This document shows positions 53,438 to 63,959 of a DNA stretch of 64,000 nt, one piece after another. Location of the stretch: contig NC_018645.1 of NCBI RefSeq assembly GCF_000307105.1, forward strand, positions 3,061,501 to 3,125,500. The letters run 5' to 3'. The stretch is from Desulfobacula toluolica Tol2. Lineage in GTDB: Bacteria; Desulfobacterota; Desulfobacteria; Desulfobacterales; Desulfobacteraceae. The translations under genes were made by a program, and so were the position numbers. The notes beneath the pieces are model-generated. The model made no database searches. It was not told the DNA's origin and worked only from the letters and a program-made list of their open reading frames with translations. Position 1 is the first letter of the stretch, and every line of letters starts with the position of its first letter.

Positions 53438-56400
53438 TGTTGATCTTGTTAAAAAAAGGGCAGAAGAAGAGACAGGTGCAATAGCCTGGGCAAAAGAGGA
53501 AGCCGCGAAAACAGAGTTAAAAGACAATCCCGGTGTCTACCTGACAATAACCGATAAAGGCTATAACACATTAGTTGCTTTTGCTCTGGAATTGGCAGAA
53601 AAAGAAATGCCAAGCAGTGGTACGATGAAATTTTTCACTGTCAACGCTCCCGCAGGAATACCATTAAGTTTTGCTGTGAACATGGCCGATGGAGACAAAC
53701 CTTATGAAGCACTCCTGAAAGCTATTTTTGAAAGTCTTGCAACTACTGCCGGTGCTTCAGCGTTGGCTGCAGCCGGTGCAGGGACAGTTGCCGTCAGTTT
53801 TGGGTCTGTTTTTGTCGGCTACACAGCAGTTACAGCAGCCAGCGAGCTGATTGATCGTTATATTGGAGTTGATGCTACCTCTGACATCGGCACTGACAGG
53901 TTAACATACGAATTTGAAATAGGTAGTGGCAAGTTCAGCGATTTTTTATATCCAAGGGGAGGGATCGCTCAATTCTTTGACGGCCTTTTTCTGGACACAG
54001 AAGCCAATGTTTGGGAAGAGTATGATTTGGTTAATGCTGAATCCTGGATTTTAAAACATGCCAATGCTAGTGAGGAGCCTCTAAAAATAGAATATTCCAA
54101 AGCAGCAGGTTTTACATTCACAGGAACCGTAACATCAGCACTCAGCAGTCTGTATCATAGCTCAGATGAACACAACAAGGCGATCGGCACCATCGTAACT
54201 CAATATAACCAAAATTTTGATGCAACAGTTAATGGCACCACCAGGTCAATTACCAACTATTCCGATAGAGAAATTGCGATCCTCGCCAATGCGGCCATCA
54301 ATGGAAGTGTTGAAGAAATGACCGCTATAGGGAATTTAACACCTTTTTATGAAGCAGGAGTAGCATCCAAGATACCGATTTCAAACCAATCGGATCAGTT
54401 CTGGATGGATCGTGCGGAATTCACTTACTATCTGCTTCATGGCAGTACAAAAGACATATGGTTCCATGACAAAGCGCTTGACGTCACACTTGAGAAAGGC
54501 GTGGACACAGCAGAACATATTAGACATTATCAGTTCGGACACTCCGGTATCGACAATATCGGTACGGGTCATTTGCACGATTTGCTTTACAAAGGGGTCG
54601 ACCATCTGTACGGCATGGGCGGTAATGACACCCTCAAAGGACACGGCGGTGAAGATCACATCGAAGGTGGAGAAGGCCAAGATACCATGTACGGCGGTGA
54701 TGGCAAAGATATCTTCTACATCCAGGGTGAGGATGATGATTACGATGTCTTCAATGGCGGGGCAGAGGAAGATACCATCCGGGGCAGTGACGGAGACGAT
54801 ACCATCCGGGTTCATGACTTTTCAGGTGAGAATGGTGAGAATACCGTAGAAATCATTGACGGCAGAGGTGGTGAGAACATCATTGCCGGTACGGACATGG
54901 CTGATACCATTGATCTGTCCGGGACTGCTCTGATCGATATCGATCGGATTGAGGGCGGCGACGGGGCGGATACGATTAAGGGGTGTTTGGCGGATGATAC
55001 GATTTACGGGGGATCAAAAGAAAAGATTGAAGATAATGCCGGTGATCGGCTTGAAGGTGGTGCCGGAAACGATACCTACTATGCCGGAACCGGTGATATC
55101 ATCAATGATTTAGACGGCCGGGGTACTATCTGGTTTGAGGGACAGGACTTGTCAGAACTGACCTGGACAGGCCTGAGTCCGGATTCCAATATTTATAGCG
55201 ACTCTGATGAAAATTATTATGCCCTTTTTGACGAGAACAGCAATACCCTGATAGTGTCTCATACCTCGACAAATCATTCTATCAAGATTGAAGATTTCAG
55301 TGATGGTACTTTAGGTCTGACCCTGGAAGACTATACGCCGCCAGGTGACTATGATCATACCTTAGTCGGAAGTGCCGATGATGATGAATCGGATTACCAT
55401 CCGGATTACGATCTGGGTACCTATAGTTATGGGTTTGGTGATAATGCAGATATTACTGCTGATATGTCCACAAGCATATCCTTGGAAATTTATGGCGGTG
55501 CCGGCAGTGATTATATCCTGGGATTGCCATGGGATGATTACCTGAACGGTGGTGGTGGCGATGACCATATTGTCAGTAACTCAAACAGTACTATGGCGCC
55601 GGATATTGTCGGTGATGTCATGGATGGCGGGGATGGCAATGATCTTATTCAAGATACGGGTAATGTTGGTTCGGTGATGCTCGGAGGAGCAGGCTTCGAT
55701 ATTTTGACCGGATACAGAGGCAATGACACCATGTCCGGAGGTTCACAAACCGATGTTCTGACCGGTCATGCCGGGGATGATTATCTCTCTGGAGGTGACG
55801 GTAACGACGTTTTGCTGGGGGATAACGATCTGTTCTGGACAAACTCCATAATGGGGATGTTGGGGCCGGATATGGTCGATTTTACATTTGACCAGGCAAA
55901 TGGTTGGATCACTGATGTAAATTTTAACGGCGTTGTGTCGGTGAAGGATGGCGATACCATCACTGTAACGGGCATAGGAGGGGGGGATATTTATTTTGAT
56001 ATTCCCGCAGGAAATGATTTTCTCGATGGGGGGGATGGCAGCGATTACCTGTATAGTGGGGGCGGCAATGATATCCTCAACGGTGGAACCGGTGCGGATA
56101 CATTAGGCGGCGGTATCGGTGACGACATGCTTTATGGCGGTGCAGGCAATGATCAACTCCAGGGTGGGGATGGAAATGATCATCTTTATGGTGAGCAAGG
56201 CAATGATCTCTTGTTTGGCCAAAAAGGCAATGATGTTATGGATGGCGGTGCCGGAAAAGATCAACTCCAAGGTGGGGAAGGTGATGATATCCTGAACGGA
56301 CAAGACGGAGATGACTACCTTTTAGGCGGGGATGGGAACGACACCCTTACAGGGGACAGCGGCAATGATATTATGGAGGGTGGAGAAGGCGCAGACACTT

Positions 56401-59400
56401 ATAAATTACAGGGTGGCGGAGATGATGTCATTATTGATTCGCAAGGTGCAAGCACTGTTGAATTTATTTCGGAGTACAGTGAAATACGCTATGTTTCATA
56501 CGAGGGGGGACAAATTATTAACAACCCTGACGGGAACGATCTTCTCGTTGTTTTTGATGCAAACAATTCATTGGTCGTTAAAGGCGGGCGTGATGCCGGC
56601 CTCCCGTTTACATATCTGATCGGATCACAAGAAATCAGTCATACCGAATTATTATATGACATGAGCGAAGACATAACCGGTACAAACGGCGATGATATCA
56701 TCGATGGTCAGGGGGGCGATGACAACATTGATGGCGGCGCCGGATCAGATACCATTTATGGCGGGCCAGGTCACGATAATCTGCATGGCGGCAGCGGTGA
56801 TGATAACCTGTACGGTGGAGACGATTGGGACGTGATCTTTGGTGGTACAGGGGATGACACAATCTTTGGCGGAACCGATGACGATTATCTCTATGGCCAA
56901 GAAGGTAATGATACATTGGATGGCGGCGACGGCAGCGATTTTTTGTATGCCGATATTGGCAACGACACCCTGATTGGCGGATCCGGGGATGACCATCTCT
57001 ACGGCGATGAAGGTAGTGATACGCTTAGTGGGGGAGCAGGAAATGATTTTATTAAGGGCGGAATCGGAGATGATGTTTATCTCTTCGGAATCGGGGATGG
57101 ACAAGATACCCTCTGGAATAAGGATAGTTGGCGACAGGATTCAGATATTCTCCGTTTCGGTGCAGGGATTTCCGATGATGATATCATTGCTACCAGGAGT
57201 TATAATGATTTCAATTATAATGATCTCTTTTTGACTATTCAAGGCACCGGGGACAGTATCCGTGTTGATTCCTGGTTTACCGATCCGCACGCCAGGGCGC
57301 TTGAGGTGGAACTCAGTGACGGCACACCATTGGACAGGTATCTATTGGAACAGACATCCCTTGTCGGTACGGACCAGGATGACAAATGGATAAGCATTTG
57401 GGATGATCATTCTTTGAGAGGCGGAAAACTCAATGATGTTTTTGATGGCAGAGCCGGCAACGATGAACTATATGGCGGCACAGGTGACGATGTCTATCTG
57501 TTTGGCCGTGGTGACGGTCAGGACACTATTTATGAAGTGACTGGCACAGACACCATCCGTTTTAAGAATGGTATTGATCCGGCAGATGTGGAAGTCTGGC
57601 AGGACGCCGGCAACCTTTGTCTCGGCATAAAAGGCACGGATGATAACATAACCGTAAAAGGAACATGGCCTCGTATGATTTTAGGCAACCGCATTGGCTG
57701 CCAGATTGAAAGGGTGGAGTTCAATGACGGGACAGTCTGGGGTGAAACAGCACTTTATGGTGATCCTTTCCATTTGTCGGGTACCGAAGGAAGTGATTAT
57801 ATGGAAGGCAGCGTTAATAGCGATCACTTTTTGGGTCTGGCCGGAAATGACTACCTATACGGCAAAGAAGGAGACGATACGCTTTATGGCGGCAGCGGTA
57901 ATGACAGGTTGGGAGGCGATGATGGTAATGATGTACTTAGTGGGGGGGCAGGCAGTGATAGAATGATTGGTGATACCGGCGATGATGTGTATATCTATAA
58001 TCGCGGTGATGGTCAGGATATCATCAATGATAATGATAGGGCAGATGGTTTAGATACCCTGCTGTTTGGCGCCGATATCACCGAACTCGATGTTTTAGCA
58101 CTTCAGGATGGTGATAACTTGGTACTCGAAATTAAGAATAGTAATGATCAGGTTACTATCGCCGACTATTATGCAGCTGAATACTCTGTGAATAATACAC
58201 GCTTCGACAACAAGATCAACCGTGTGGAATTTTCCAACGGTGCTGTCTGGGACCAGGCGATGATTCAAACCATGGTGGGGGGAGACAACCAGGCTCCGGT
58301 ACTGTCGTCCCCTCTCCCTGATCAAACCACAGCCCTTGACGATATATTCACCTTCCAGATACCGGACACCACCTTCACAGACCCGGACAAAGGCGATGTG
58401 CTGAGTTACAGCGCTACCCTGTCTGATGGAAGTAAGTTGCCTTTCTGGCTCAACTTTGATTCTGAAAAAAGAATCTTCAGCGGCACACCATCTGCGGAAG
58501 AAACCATCAGTGTTACGGTAACAGCCACGGATCAAAAGGGGCTGAATGTGTCGGATACGTTTGATCTCAATGTCGAATTCCAGGATCTTGTGATTGAAGG
58601 CACATCCGGTGATGACGTCCTGGAAGGGACCGCAGGCAACGACATCTTTCAAGGTGGAAAAGGAAACGACCTGTTATCAGGTGGTGACGGGGACGATACC
58701 TATCTTTTCAATTTAGGGGACGGTACTGACCGGATCTCAGATTCCCAAGGGACAGACACCATTCGGTTCGGCGAAGGGATTACTTCAGACGACATCTCTT
58801 TAGATCTTGGCTCGCTGCTGCTGAGGGTCGGGGATCAGGGTGATGAGATCCATATCGAGGATTTCAATCCGGATGATCCGCTCACGTCCTCCGCAATAGA
58901 ATCATTCCAGTTTGCTTATGGTTCTAAGCTTGATATCTCTGATTTGCTTCAGCGGGGTTTTGATATTGATGGAACGCAGAATGACGACCTTTTGGCCGGT
59001 ACGGCCGTTAGTGACCGGATATCAGGTGAGGAAGGGGCTGATACGCTGGCCGGCGGGAAGGGCAATGATATCCTGACCGGGGGCAGCGGTAGTGACACCT
59101 ATGTGTTCAACTTGGGTGACGGGGATGACACTATTGAAGATGTATCCAATGATACAGAAGGAAATTTAATCGAATTCGGGACAGGCATCACGGTTGAGGA
59201 TCTCACTTTTGAGCAGGACGGCAATGACCTGATCATTCACGTGGGTTCACAGGGTGATGCTCTGCGGCTCAAGGATTTTGACCGGTTCGGCCATACAGGT
59301 TCGCTGGTAACCGATACATTGCAATTTACAGACGGCAGTCAGGCCGGCCTTGCCGATCTTGTCAATACTGCCCCGGCAGTGAGTGTGGCACTTCAGGATC

Positions 59401-62168
59401 AGACAGCAACCGAGGATTTCGCCTTTAATTACATACTTCCGCCAGACACATTTACCGATGCGGATATCGGGGACTCGTTAACCTATACGGCATCACTTGG
59501 GAATGACCAGGCTCTGCCCCTATGGCTTTTCTTTGATCCGAATACGGTTGCATTCAGTGGTACCCCGGAAGACGGTGATGCCGGTATTCTGGATGTGACA
59601 GTAACTGCCACCGACACGGCAGGTGACTACGCTGTTACCCGTTTTTCTTTGGATGTTGCCAATTATCTTGCCGGCTCCTCATGGGGTGACGTCATAACCG
59701 GTACGGACTTGCGTGATGTAATAGAGGGATTTGAAGGCAACGATACTTTGAACGGCGGAGCTGGTGACGATACCTTTATCGTTGAAGGCAGCGACCAGGG
59801 TTATAACAAGATCGGCGGCGGTGAAGGGTATGACAAGATAGTCGGTGGAACTGGAGATGATACCATCCGTCTGAACAGCTTTAAGGATGACCGGACCGTG
59901 GAAGAAATCGACGGTGGTGAAGGCACCAATATCATTGCCGGCGGTACGGCCAACTATGATTACCTGGACTTTTCTGCAACCACTCTGACCAATATAGACC
60001 GGATAGATGCCGGCAGTTATAGCGACACGGTTATCGGATCGAACGAGGCAGATGTTATTATCGGCGGAACCGGCAATGATACCCTGAACGGCGGCGGTGG
60101 TGATGACACCTTTATTGTTGAAGGCAGTGATCAGGGCTATGACAGGATCACAGGTAGTGACGGGTATGACAGGATTATCGGTGGCACGGATGATGACACG
60201 ATCCGGTTGAATAATTTCCGGAATGATCAGACAGTTGAAGAAATCGACGGCGGAGAGGGAAACAACATCGTTGCCGGCGGTACAGCCAACTATGATTACC
60301 TGGACTTCAGTGCAACCAAGCTGACCAATATAGCCTGGATCAATGCGGGCAGCCATAGTGATACCGTAATCGGATCAAGTGAAGCGGATGTTATTATCGG
60401 CGGAACCGGCAATGATACCCTGAACGGCGGCGGTGGTGATGACACCTTTATTGTTGAAGGCAGTGATCATGGCTATGACAGGATCACAGGTGGTGACGGG
60501 TATGACAGGATTATCGGTGGCACGGATGATGACACGATCCGGTTGAATAATTTCCGGAATGATCAGACAGTTGAAGAGATCGACGGCGGAGAGGGAAACA
60601 ACATCGTTGCCGGTGGTACAGCCAATTATGATTACCTGGACTTCAGTGCAACCAAGCTGACCAATATACACAGGATCGATGCGGGCAGCCATAGTGATAC
60701 CGTAATCGGATCAAGTGAAACGGATGTTATTATCGGCGGAACCGGCAATGATACCCTGAACGGCGGCGGTGGTGATGACACCTTTATTGTTGAAGGCAGT
60801 GATCAGGGCTATGACAGGATCACAGGTGGTGACGGGTATGACAGGATTATCGGTGGCACGGATGATGACACGATCCGGTTGAATAATTTCCGGAATGATC
60901 AGACAGTTGAAGAAATCGACGGCGGAGAGGGAAACAACATCGTTGCCGGCGGTACAGCCAACTATGATTACCTGGACTTCAGTGCAACCAAGCTGACCAA
61001 TATAGCCTGGATCAATGCGGGCAGCCATAGTGATACCGTAATCGGATCAAGTGAAGCGGATGTTATTATCGGCGGAACCGGCAATGATACCCTGAACGGC
61101 GGCGGTGGTGATGACACCTTTATTGTTGAAGGCAGTGATCAGGGCTATGACAGGATCACAGGTGGTGACGGGTATGACAGGATTATCGGTGGCACGGATG
61201 ATGACACGATCCGGTTGAATAATTTCCGGAATGATCAGACAGTTGAAGAAATCGACGGCGGAGAGGGAAACAACATCGTTGCCGGTGGTACAGCCAACTA
61301 TGATTACCTGGACTTCAGTGCAACCAAGCTGACCAATATAGCCTGGATCAATGCGGGCAGCCATAGTGATACCGTAATCGGATCAAGTGAAGCGGATGTT
61401 ATTATCGGCGGAACCGGCAATGATACCCTGAACGGCGGCGGTGGTGATGACACCTTTATTGTTGAAGGCAGTGATCAGGGCTATGACAGGATCACAGGTG
61501 GTGACGGGTATGACAGGATTATCGGTGGCACGGATGATGACACGATCCGGTTGAATAATTTCCGGAATGATCAGACAGTTGAAGAAATCGACGGCGGAGA
61601 GGGAAACAACATCGTTGCCGGTGGTACAGCCAACTATGATTACCTGGACTTCAGTGCAACCAAGCTGACCAATATAGCCTGGATCAATGCGGGCAGCCAT
61701 AGTGATACCGTAATCGGATCAAGTGAAGCGGATGTTATTATCGGCGGAACCGGCAATGATACCCTGGATGGCGGAGCAGGTGATGATGTTTTTCGTTTTA
61801 GTCTTGGTGATGGAAGCGACACCCTCAGTATTTCATCCGGGTTGGATTCTATTGAATTTGGTGCGGACGTGGAAAAAGACAGTATTGTTATATTTCAAAA
61901 CTCGAATGGATTACAGATTGGTTACGGTGTTAGTGATCTTATCACTATTACAGACGATACCGGTCCAAACAACGAGATTCAAGTTGGAAACATATCCCTT
62001 GCCGACGGCAGCTATTTGACTGGTACTGATGTCAACCAATTGATGCAGGAAATGTCTGCTTATGCAGATTCGGAAGGACTAAACTTGAATAGTTTGGATG
62101 ATGTTCAACAGGATATACAGCTTATGGGAATAATTACGGAAAGCTGGCAAGAAGTGGGAGCATTTTAG
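53424..62168 (+). CDS. Giant RTX protein (2914 aa) with Ig-like domains and long tandem repeats
   Basis: Residues 1-390 form a unique N-terminal region with a hydrophobic stretch at about 100-145 (ATTAGASALAAAGAGTVAVS). RTX calcium-binding repeats start near 393 and alternate with HCBP-related strands (LTIQGTGDSIRVDSWF, LVLEIKNSNDQVTIADYY). Two putative Ig (He_PIG) domains lie at about 1620-1720 and 1980-2080, each ending in a (F)SGTP...TVTATD motif. The last 700 residues are 112-aa tandem repeats. The C-terminus (about 60 residues, ending ESWQEVGAF) suits a type I secretion signal. It is probably a secreted or surface adhesin or S-layer-like protein; no catalytic domain is recognised. No type I secretion genes are in the window. 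AAGGAGAG precedes the ATG. Confidence 0.88.
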   Translation: MSENSVDLVKKRAEEETGAIAWAKEEAAKTELKDNPGVYLTITDKGYNTLVAFALELAEKEMPSSGTMKFFTVNAPAGIPLSFAVNMADGDKPYEALLKAIFESLATTAGASALAAAGAGTVAVSFGSVFVGYTAVTAASELIDRYIGVDATSDIGTDRLTYEFEIGSGKFSDFLYPRGGIAQFFDGLFLDTEANVWEEYDLVNAESWILKHANASEEPLKIEYSKAAGFTFTGTVTSALSSLYHSSDEHNKAIGTIVTQYNQNFDATVNGTTRSITNYSDREIAILANAAINGSVEEMTAIGNLTPFYEAGVASKIPISNQSDQFWMDRAEFTYYLLHGSTKDIWFHDKALDVTLEKGVDTAEHIRHYQFGHSGIDNIGTGHLHDLLYKGVDHLYGMGGNDTLKGHGGEDHIEGGEGQDTMYGGDGKDIFYIQGEDDDYDVFNGGAEEDTIRGSDGDDTIRVHDFSGENGENTVEIIDGRGGENIIAGTDMADTIDLSGTALIDIDRIEGGDGADTIKGCLADDTIYGGSKEKIEDNAGDRLEGGAGNDTYYAGTGDIINDLDGRGTIWFEGQDLSELTWTGLSPDSNIYSDSDENYYALFDENSNTLIVSHTSTNHSIKIEDFSDGTLGLTLEDYTPPGDYDHTLVGSADDDESDYHPDYDLGTYSYGFGDNADITADMSTSISLEIYGGAGSDYILGLPWDDYLNGGGGDDHIVSNSNSTMAPDIVGDVMDGGDGNDLIQDTGNVGSVMLGGAGFDILTGYRGNDTMSGGSQTDVLTGHAGDDYLSGGDGNDVLLGDNDLFWTNSIMGMLGPDMVDFTFDQANGWITDVNFNGVVSVKDGDTITVTGIGGGDIYFDIPAGNDFLDGGDGSDYLYSGGGNDILNGGTGADTLGGGIGDDMLYGGAGNDQLQGGDGNDHLYGEQGNDLLFGQKGNDVMDGGAGKDQLQGGEGDDILNGQDGDDYLLGGDGNDTLTGDSGNDIMEGGEGADTYKLQGGGDDVIIDSQGASTVEFISEYSEIRYVSYEGGQIINNPDGNDLLVVFDANNSLVVKGGRDAGLPFTYLIGSQEISHTELLYDMSEDITGTNGDDIIDGQGGDDNIDGGAGSDTIYGGPGHDNLHGGSGDDNLYGGDDWDVIFGGTGDDTIFGGTDDDYLYGQEGNDTLDGGDGSDFLYADIGNDTLIGGSGDDHLYGDEGSDTLSGGAGNDFIKGGIGDDVYLFGIGDGQDTLWNKDSWRQDSDILRFGAGISDDDIIATRSYNDFNYNDLFLTIQGTGDSIRVDSWFTDPHARALEVELSDGTPLDRYLLEQTSLVGTDQDDKWISIWDDHSLRGGKLNDVFDGRAGNDELYGGTGDDVYLFGRGDGQDTIYEVTGTDTIRFKNGIDPADVEVWQDAGNLCLGIKGTDDNITVKGTWPRMILGNRIGCQIERVEFNDGTVWGETALYGDPFHLSGTEGSDYMEGSVNSDHFLGLAGNDYLYGKEGDDTLYGGSGNDRLGGDDGNDVLSGGAGSDRMIGDTGDDVYIYNRGDGQDIINDNDRADGLDTLLFGADITELDVLALQDGDNLVLEIKNSNDQVTIADYYAAEYSVNNTRFDNKINRVEFSNGAVWDQAMIQTMVGGDNQAPVLSSPLPDQTTALDDIFTFQIPDTTFTDPDKGDVLSYSATLSDGSKLPFWLNFDSEKRIFSGTPSAEETISVTVTATDQKGLNVSDTFDLNVEFQDLVIEGTSGDDVLEGTAGNDIFQGGKGNDLLSGGDGDDTYLFNLGDGTDRISDSQGTDTIRFGEGITSDDISLDLGSLLLRVGDQGDEIHIEDFNPDDPLTSSAIESFQFAYGSKLDISDLLQRGFDIDGTQNDDLLAGTAVSDRISGEEGADTLAGGKGNDILTGGSGSDTYVFNLGDGDDTIEDVSNDTEGNLIEFGTGITVEDLTFEQDGNDLIIHVGSQGDALRLKDFDRFGHTGSLVTDTLQFTDGSQAGLADLVNTAPAVSVALQDQTATEDFAFNYILPPDTFTDADIGDSLTYTASLGNDQALPLWLFFDPNTVAFSGTPEDGDAGILDVTVTATDTAGDYAVTRFSLDVANYLAGSSWGDVITGTDLRDVIEGFEGNDTLNGGAGDDTFIVEGSDQGYNKIGGGEGYDKIVGGTGDDTIRLNSFKDDRTVEEIDGGEGTNIIAGGTANYDYLDFSATTLTNIDRIDAGSYSDTVIGSNEADVIIGGTGNDTLNGGGGDDTFIVEGSDQGYDRITGSDGYDRIIGGTDDDTIRLNNFRNDQTVEEIDGGEGNNIVAGGTANYDYLDFSATKLTNIAWINAGSHSDTVIGSSEADVIIGGTGNDTLNGGGGDDTFIVEGSDHGYDRITGGDGYDRIIGGTDDDTIRLNNFRNDQTVEEIDGGEGNNIVAGGTANYDYLDFSATKLTNIHRIDAGSHSDTVIGSSETDVIIGGTGNDTLNGGGGDDTFIVEGSDQGYDRITGGDGYDRIIGGTDDDTIRLNNFRNDQTVEEIDGGEGNNIVAGGTANYDYLDFSATKLTNIAWINAGSHSDTVIGSSEADVIIGGTGNDTLNGGGGDDTFIVEGSDQGYDRITGGDGYDRIIGGTDDDTIRLNNFRNDQTVEEIDGGEGNNIVAGGTANYDYLDFSATKLTNIAWINAGSHSDTVIGSSEADVIIGGTGNDTLNGGGGDDTFIVEGSDQGYDRITGGDGYDRIIGGTDDDTIRLNNFRNDQTVEEIDGGEGNNIVAGGTANYDYLDFSATKLTNIAWINAGSHSDTVIGSSEADVIIGGTGNDTLDGGAGDDVFRFSLGDGSDTLSISSGLDSIEFGADVEKDSIVIFQNSNGLQIGYGVSDLITITDDTGPNNEIQVGNISLADGSYLTGTDVNQLMQEMSAYADSEGLNLNSLDDVQQDIQLMGIITESWQEVGAF
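59709..61724 (+). repeat. 336-bp tandem repeats (112 aa) in the RTX giant
   Basis: Units start at 59709 (diverged), 60045, 60381, 60717, 61053 and 61389, each exactly 336 bp, followed by a partial unit at 61725. The last five are nearly identical, with sporadic changes (IAWINAG or IHRIDAG). Each encodes DVIIGGTGNDTLNGGGGDD...SGxDQGYDRI...TVEEIDGGEG. Confidence 0.92.
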
Positions 62169-62419
62169 AGAAGCTTAGGGGAGGCTCAAAAATAACTTCA
62201 CATAATCTGTTTCCAAAGCATTCTCTCGTCAGAAAAAGATCCTACTAAAAAAGCTTTATTTAAATCATTTCAACATCGATTAAAAATATATATAAAGCGT
62301 GAAAAACTTGTATCTATAACTATAGATGAGCCTCTTATTAACCGACATTGAGCAGTTGCTTTTTTTTAAAAAAAGAATATTCTTTGCCTTGGGTTTATAA
62401 TAACAACGAGAGGCTTAGA

Positions 62420-62869
62420 ATGCTTGATATAAAACGTTTAGATCATTTTGGTTTGTTAGCCGGGACAATAAAAGATCTCAATTTGATTGAATTGATTGAT
62501 AGCCATTTTAAATATGATGATCAGGAGAGTATCTCCACGGGAGAAGCCATTACCGGAATGATAATTAACGGATTGGGATTTACTCAATTGCCGATGACAT
62601 TAACTCCAAAGTTTTTTGAAACAAAACCCTTGGATATCCTTTTTCGGGATGGTGTGCAAGCTTCTCACTTTAACCGGTTCAAATTGGGAAGATCGCTTGA
62701 TGAGGTGCATGGATATGGCATAGAAGCTCTGTTTTCAGAAATTGCTGTCAATGTATGTGGAAAAGAAGGGGTCAAGATGAATTACAGCCATTTAGACACA
62801 TCCTCTTTTTCGCTTACCGGTGAGCATCTTCCTGATTCAGATGAGCATGAAATCCGTATTACTCGATGA
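62420..62869 (+). pseudogene. IS1634-family transposase, N-terminal fragment
   Basis: The frame from the ATG at 62420 reads LDIKRLDHFGLLAGTIKDLN, then GEAITGMIINGLGFTQLP and KFFETKPLDILF, the N-terminal pattern of IS1634-type (IS4 superfamily, DUF4277-like) transposases. It includes the YSHLDTSSFSLTGEH start of the catalytic core (first Asp). It stops at 62869 within the inverted-repeat element, and the rest of this transposase is not found. Sequence between 62169 and 62347 may contain another transposase scrap but cannot be assigned. Confidence 0.75.
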
Positions 62870-63018
62870 TCCAGTTTTTTTATCTTACGTTTTTAAAAGC
62901 ACCATTTATCAATGCTTTTGGCCTCTGTAAAACTTGATCTACTGGATCATGAAGCCTGCCAAGATACCCGTGATGCTGGCATGTTTAAAAGTCAAGTGCT
63001 AAAAACTGGATCATCGAG
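62862..63018. repeat. 157-bp element with perfect 18-bp terminal inverted repeats
   Basis: CTCGATGATCCAGTTTTT (62862-62879) and AAAAACTGGATCATCGAG (63001-63018) are exact inverted copies. The inside has no ORF but repeats part of the end (CTACTGGATCATGAAG near 62940). It looks like a MITE or the end of a transposon, and it separates two different broken transposase genes. Confidence 0.7.
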
Positions 63019-63959
63019 TTTCATATACCTGATCCAAAAATCAGCCAATGGGTCAAAGAGGATAAAAGGTTAAGGAAGGCTGGGGTTCCAAAATCAGAAC
63101 GTCCGTCAAAGCCGATAAGATCAGAAGAATATCCAACTATTTCGATGATTGCCAGAGGCCTTCTGAAAATTTTTGTGCGGAAACATCCAGAGATAAAGGT
63201 AGAAGCGGTTGTTGCAGATGCCCTGTATGGTAATGCTGAGTTCATGGATGAGGCTTCAAAAATCACAGGGAACTCCCAAGTCATCAGTCAAATAAGGCAT
63301 AACCAAAATATTTTATTCAAGGATAAAAAAAATCAGTGAAAAAATATTTTGAAAGCCGTCAACCGATTCAAAAGACAATTCATGTACGCGGCGGAAAGAA
63401 GGTCGCCGTATACATTAAAAGTGCCAGAATACATGTATGTGCCCACAAGAAAAAAAGATTTGTCATTGCTTTAAAATACGAAGGGGAAAAGGATTATCGG
63501 TACCTTGTTGCTTCGGATTTAACCTGGCGATATACTGACATAATAGATGCCGCAATGCTCAGATGGCTCGTGGAGGTTTTTATTCAAGACCATAAGGCGA
63601 ATGAAGGATGGGGAAATTTGACCAAACAACCTGATGAAGATGGGTCTTACAGAAGTTTGACCCTGAGTCTGTTGGTTGATCATTGTCTCCTGCTTCATTC
63701 AGACCAAATGGCCTCAATAAACAACAAACTGCCGGCAAAGACTGTTGGTAGCCTATGTGAAACCATCAAAATTGACAGCATCCTATCCTTTGTTGAACAA
63801 ATCATTTATAGTGATGACCCAGAATCTCATTTCAAGCAGATCTCGGTATTTTTAAAAGAGCATTTTGTAAAGTCAAACGATTCACTCAAACATATGAATC
63901 TAAAGCCTTGGGGGAAATATAAATCCTCACAGTCATTAAAATACAAAGCATTTTGTTAG
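63019..63959 (+). pseudogene. DDE transposase, N-truncated and frameshifted
   Basis: The first frame (from about 63019, DPKISQWVKEDKRLR, then KVEAVVADALYGNAEFMDEA and VISQIRHNQNILF) and the second frame (63336-63959, YFESRQPIQKTIHVRGGKKV, then LRWLVEVFIQDHKANEGWG) belong to one transposase of the IS4-like group. The frame changes at an A-run near 63325-63332. ADALYG supplies the second Asp and the WLVEVFIQDHK helix the Glu. The N-terminus is missing, cut at the inverted-repeat element. The region after 63960 shows nothing further. Confidence 0.7.

Noticed and set aside
59679-61700. Repeated minus-strand ORFs (105 aa each) inside the RTX giant
   Set aside because: They are shadows of the 336-bp repeats on the opposite strand.
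59709-61724. CRISPR-like array
   Set aside because: The periodic repeats are 336 bp long, coding, and in frame with an RTX protein. No short repeat-spacer array is seen anywhere in the window.
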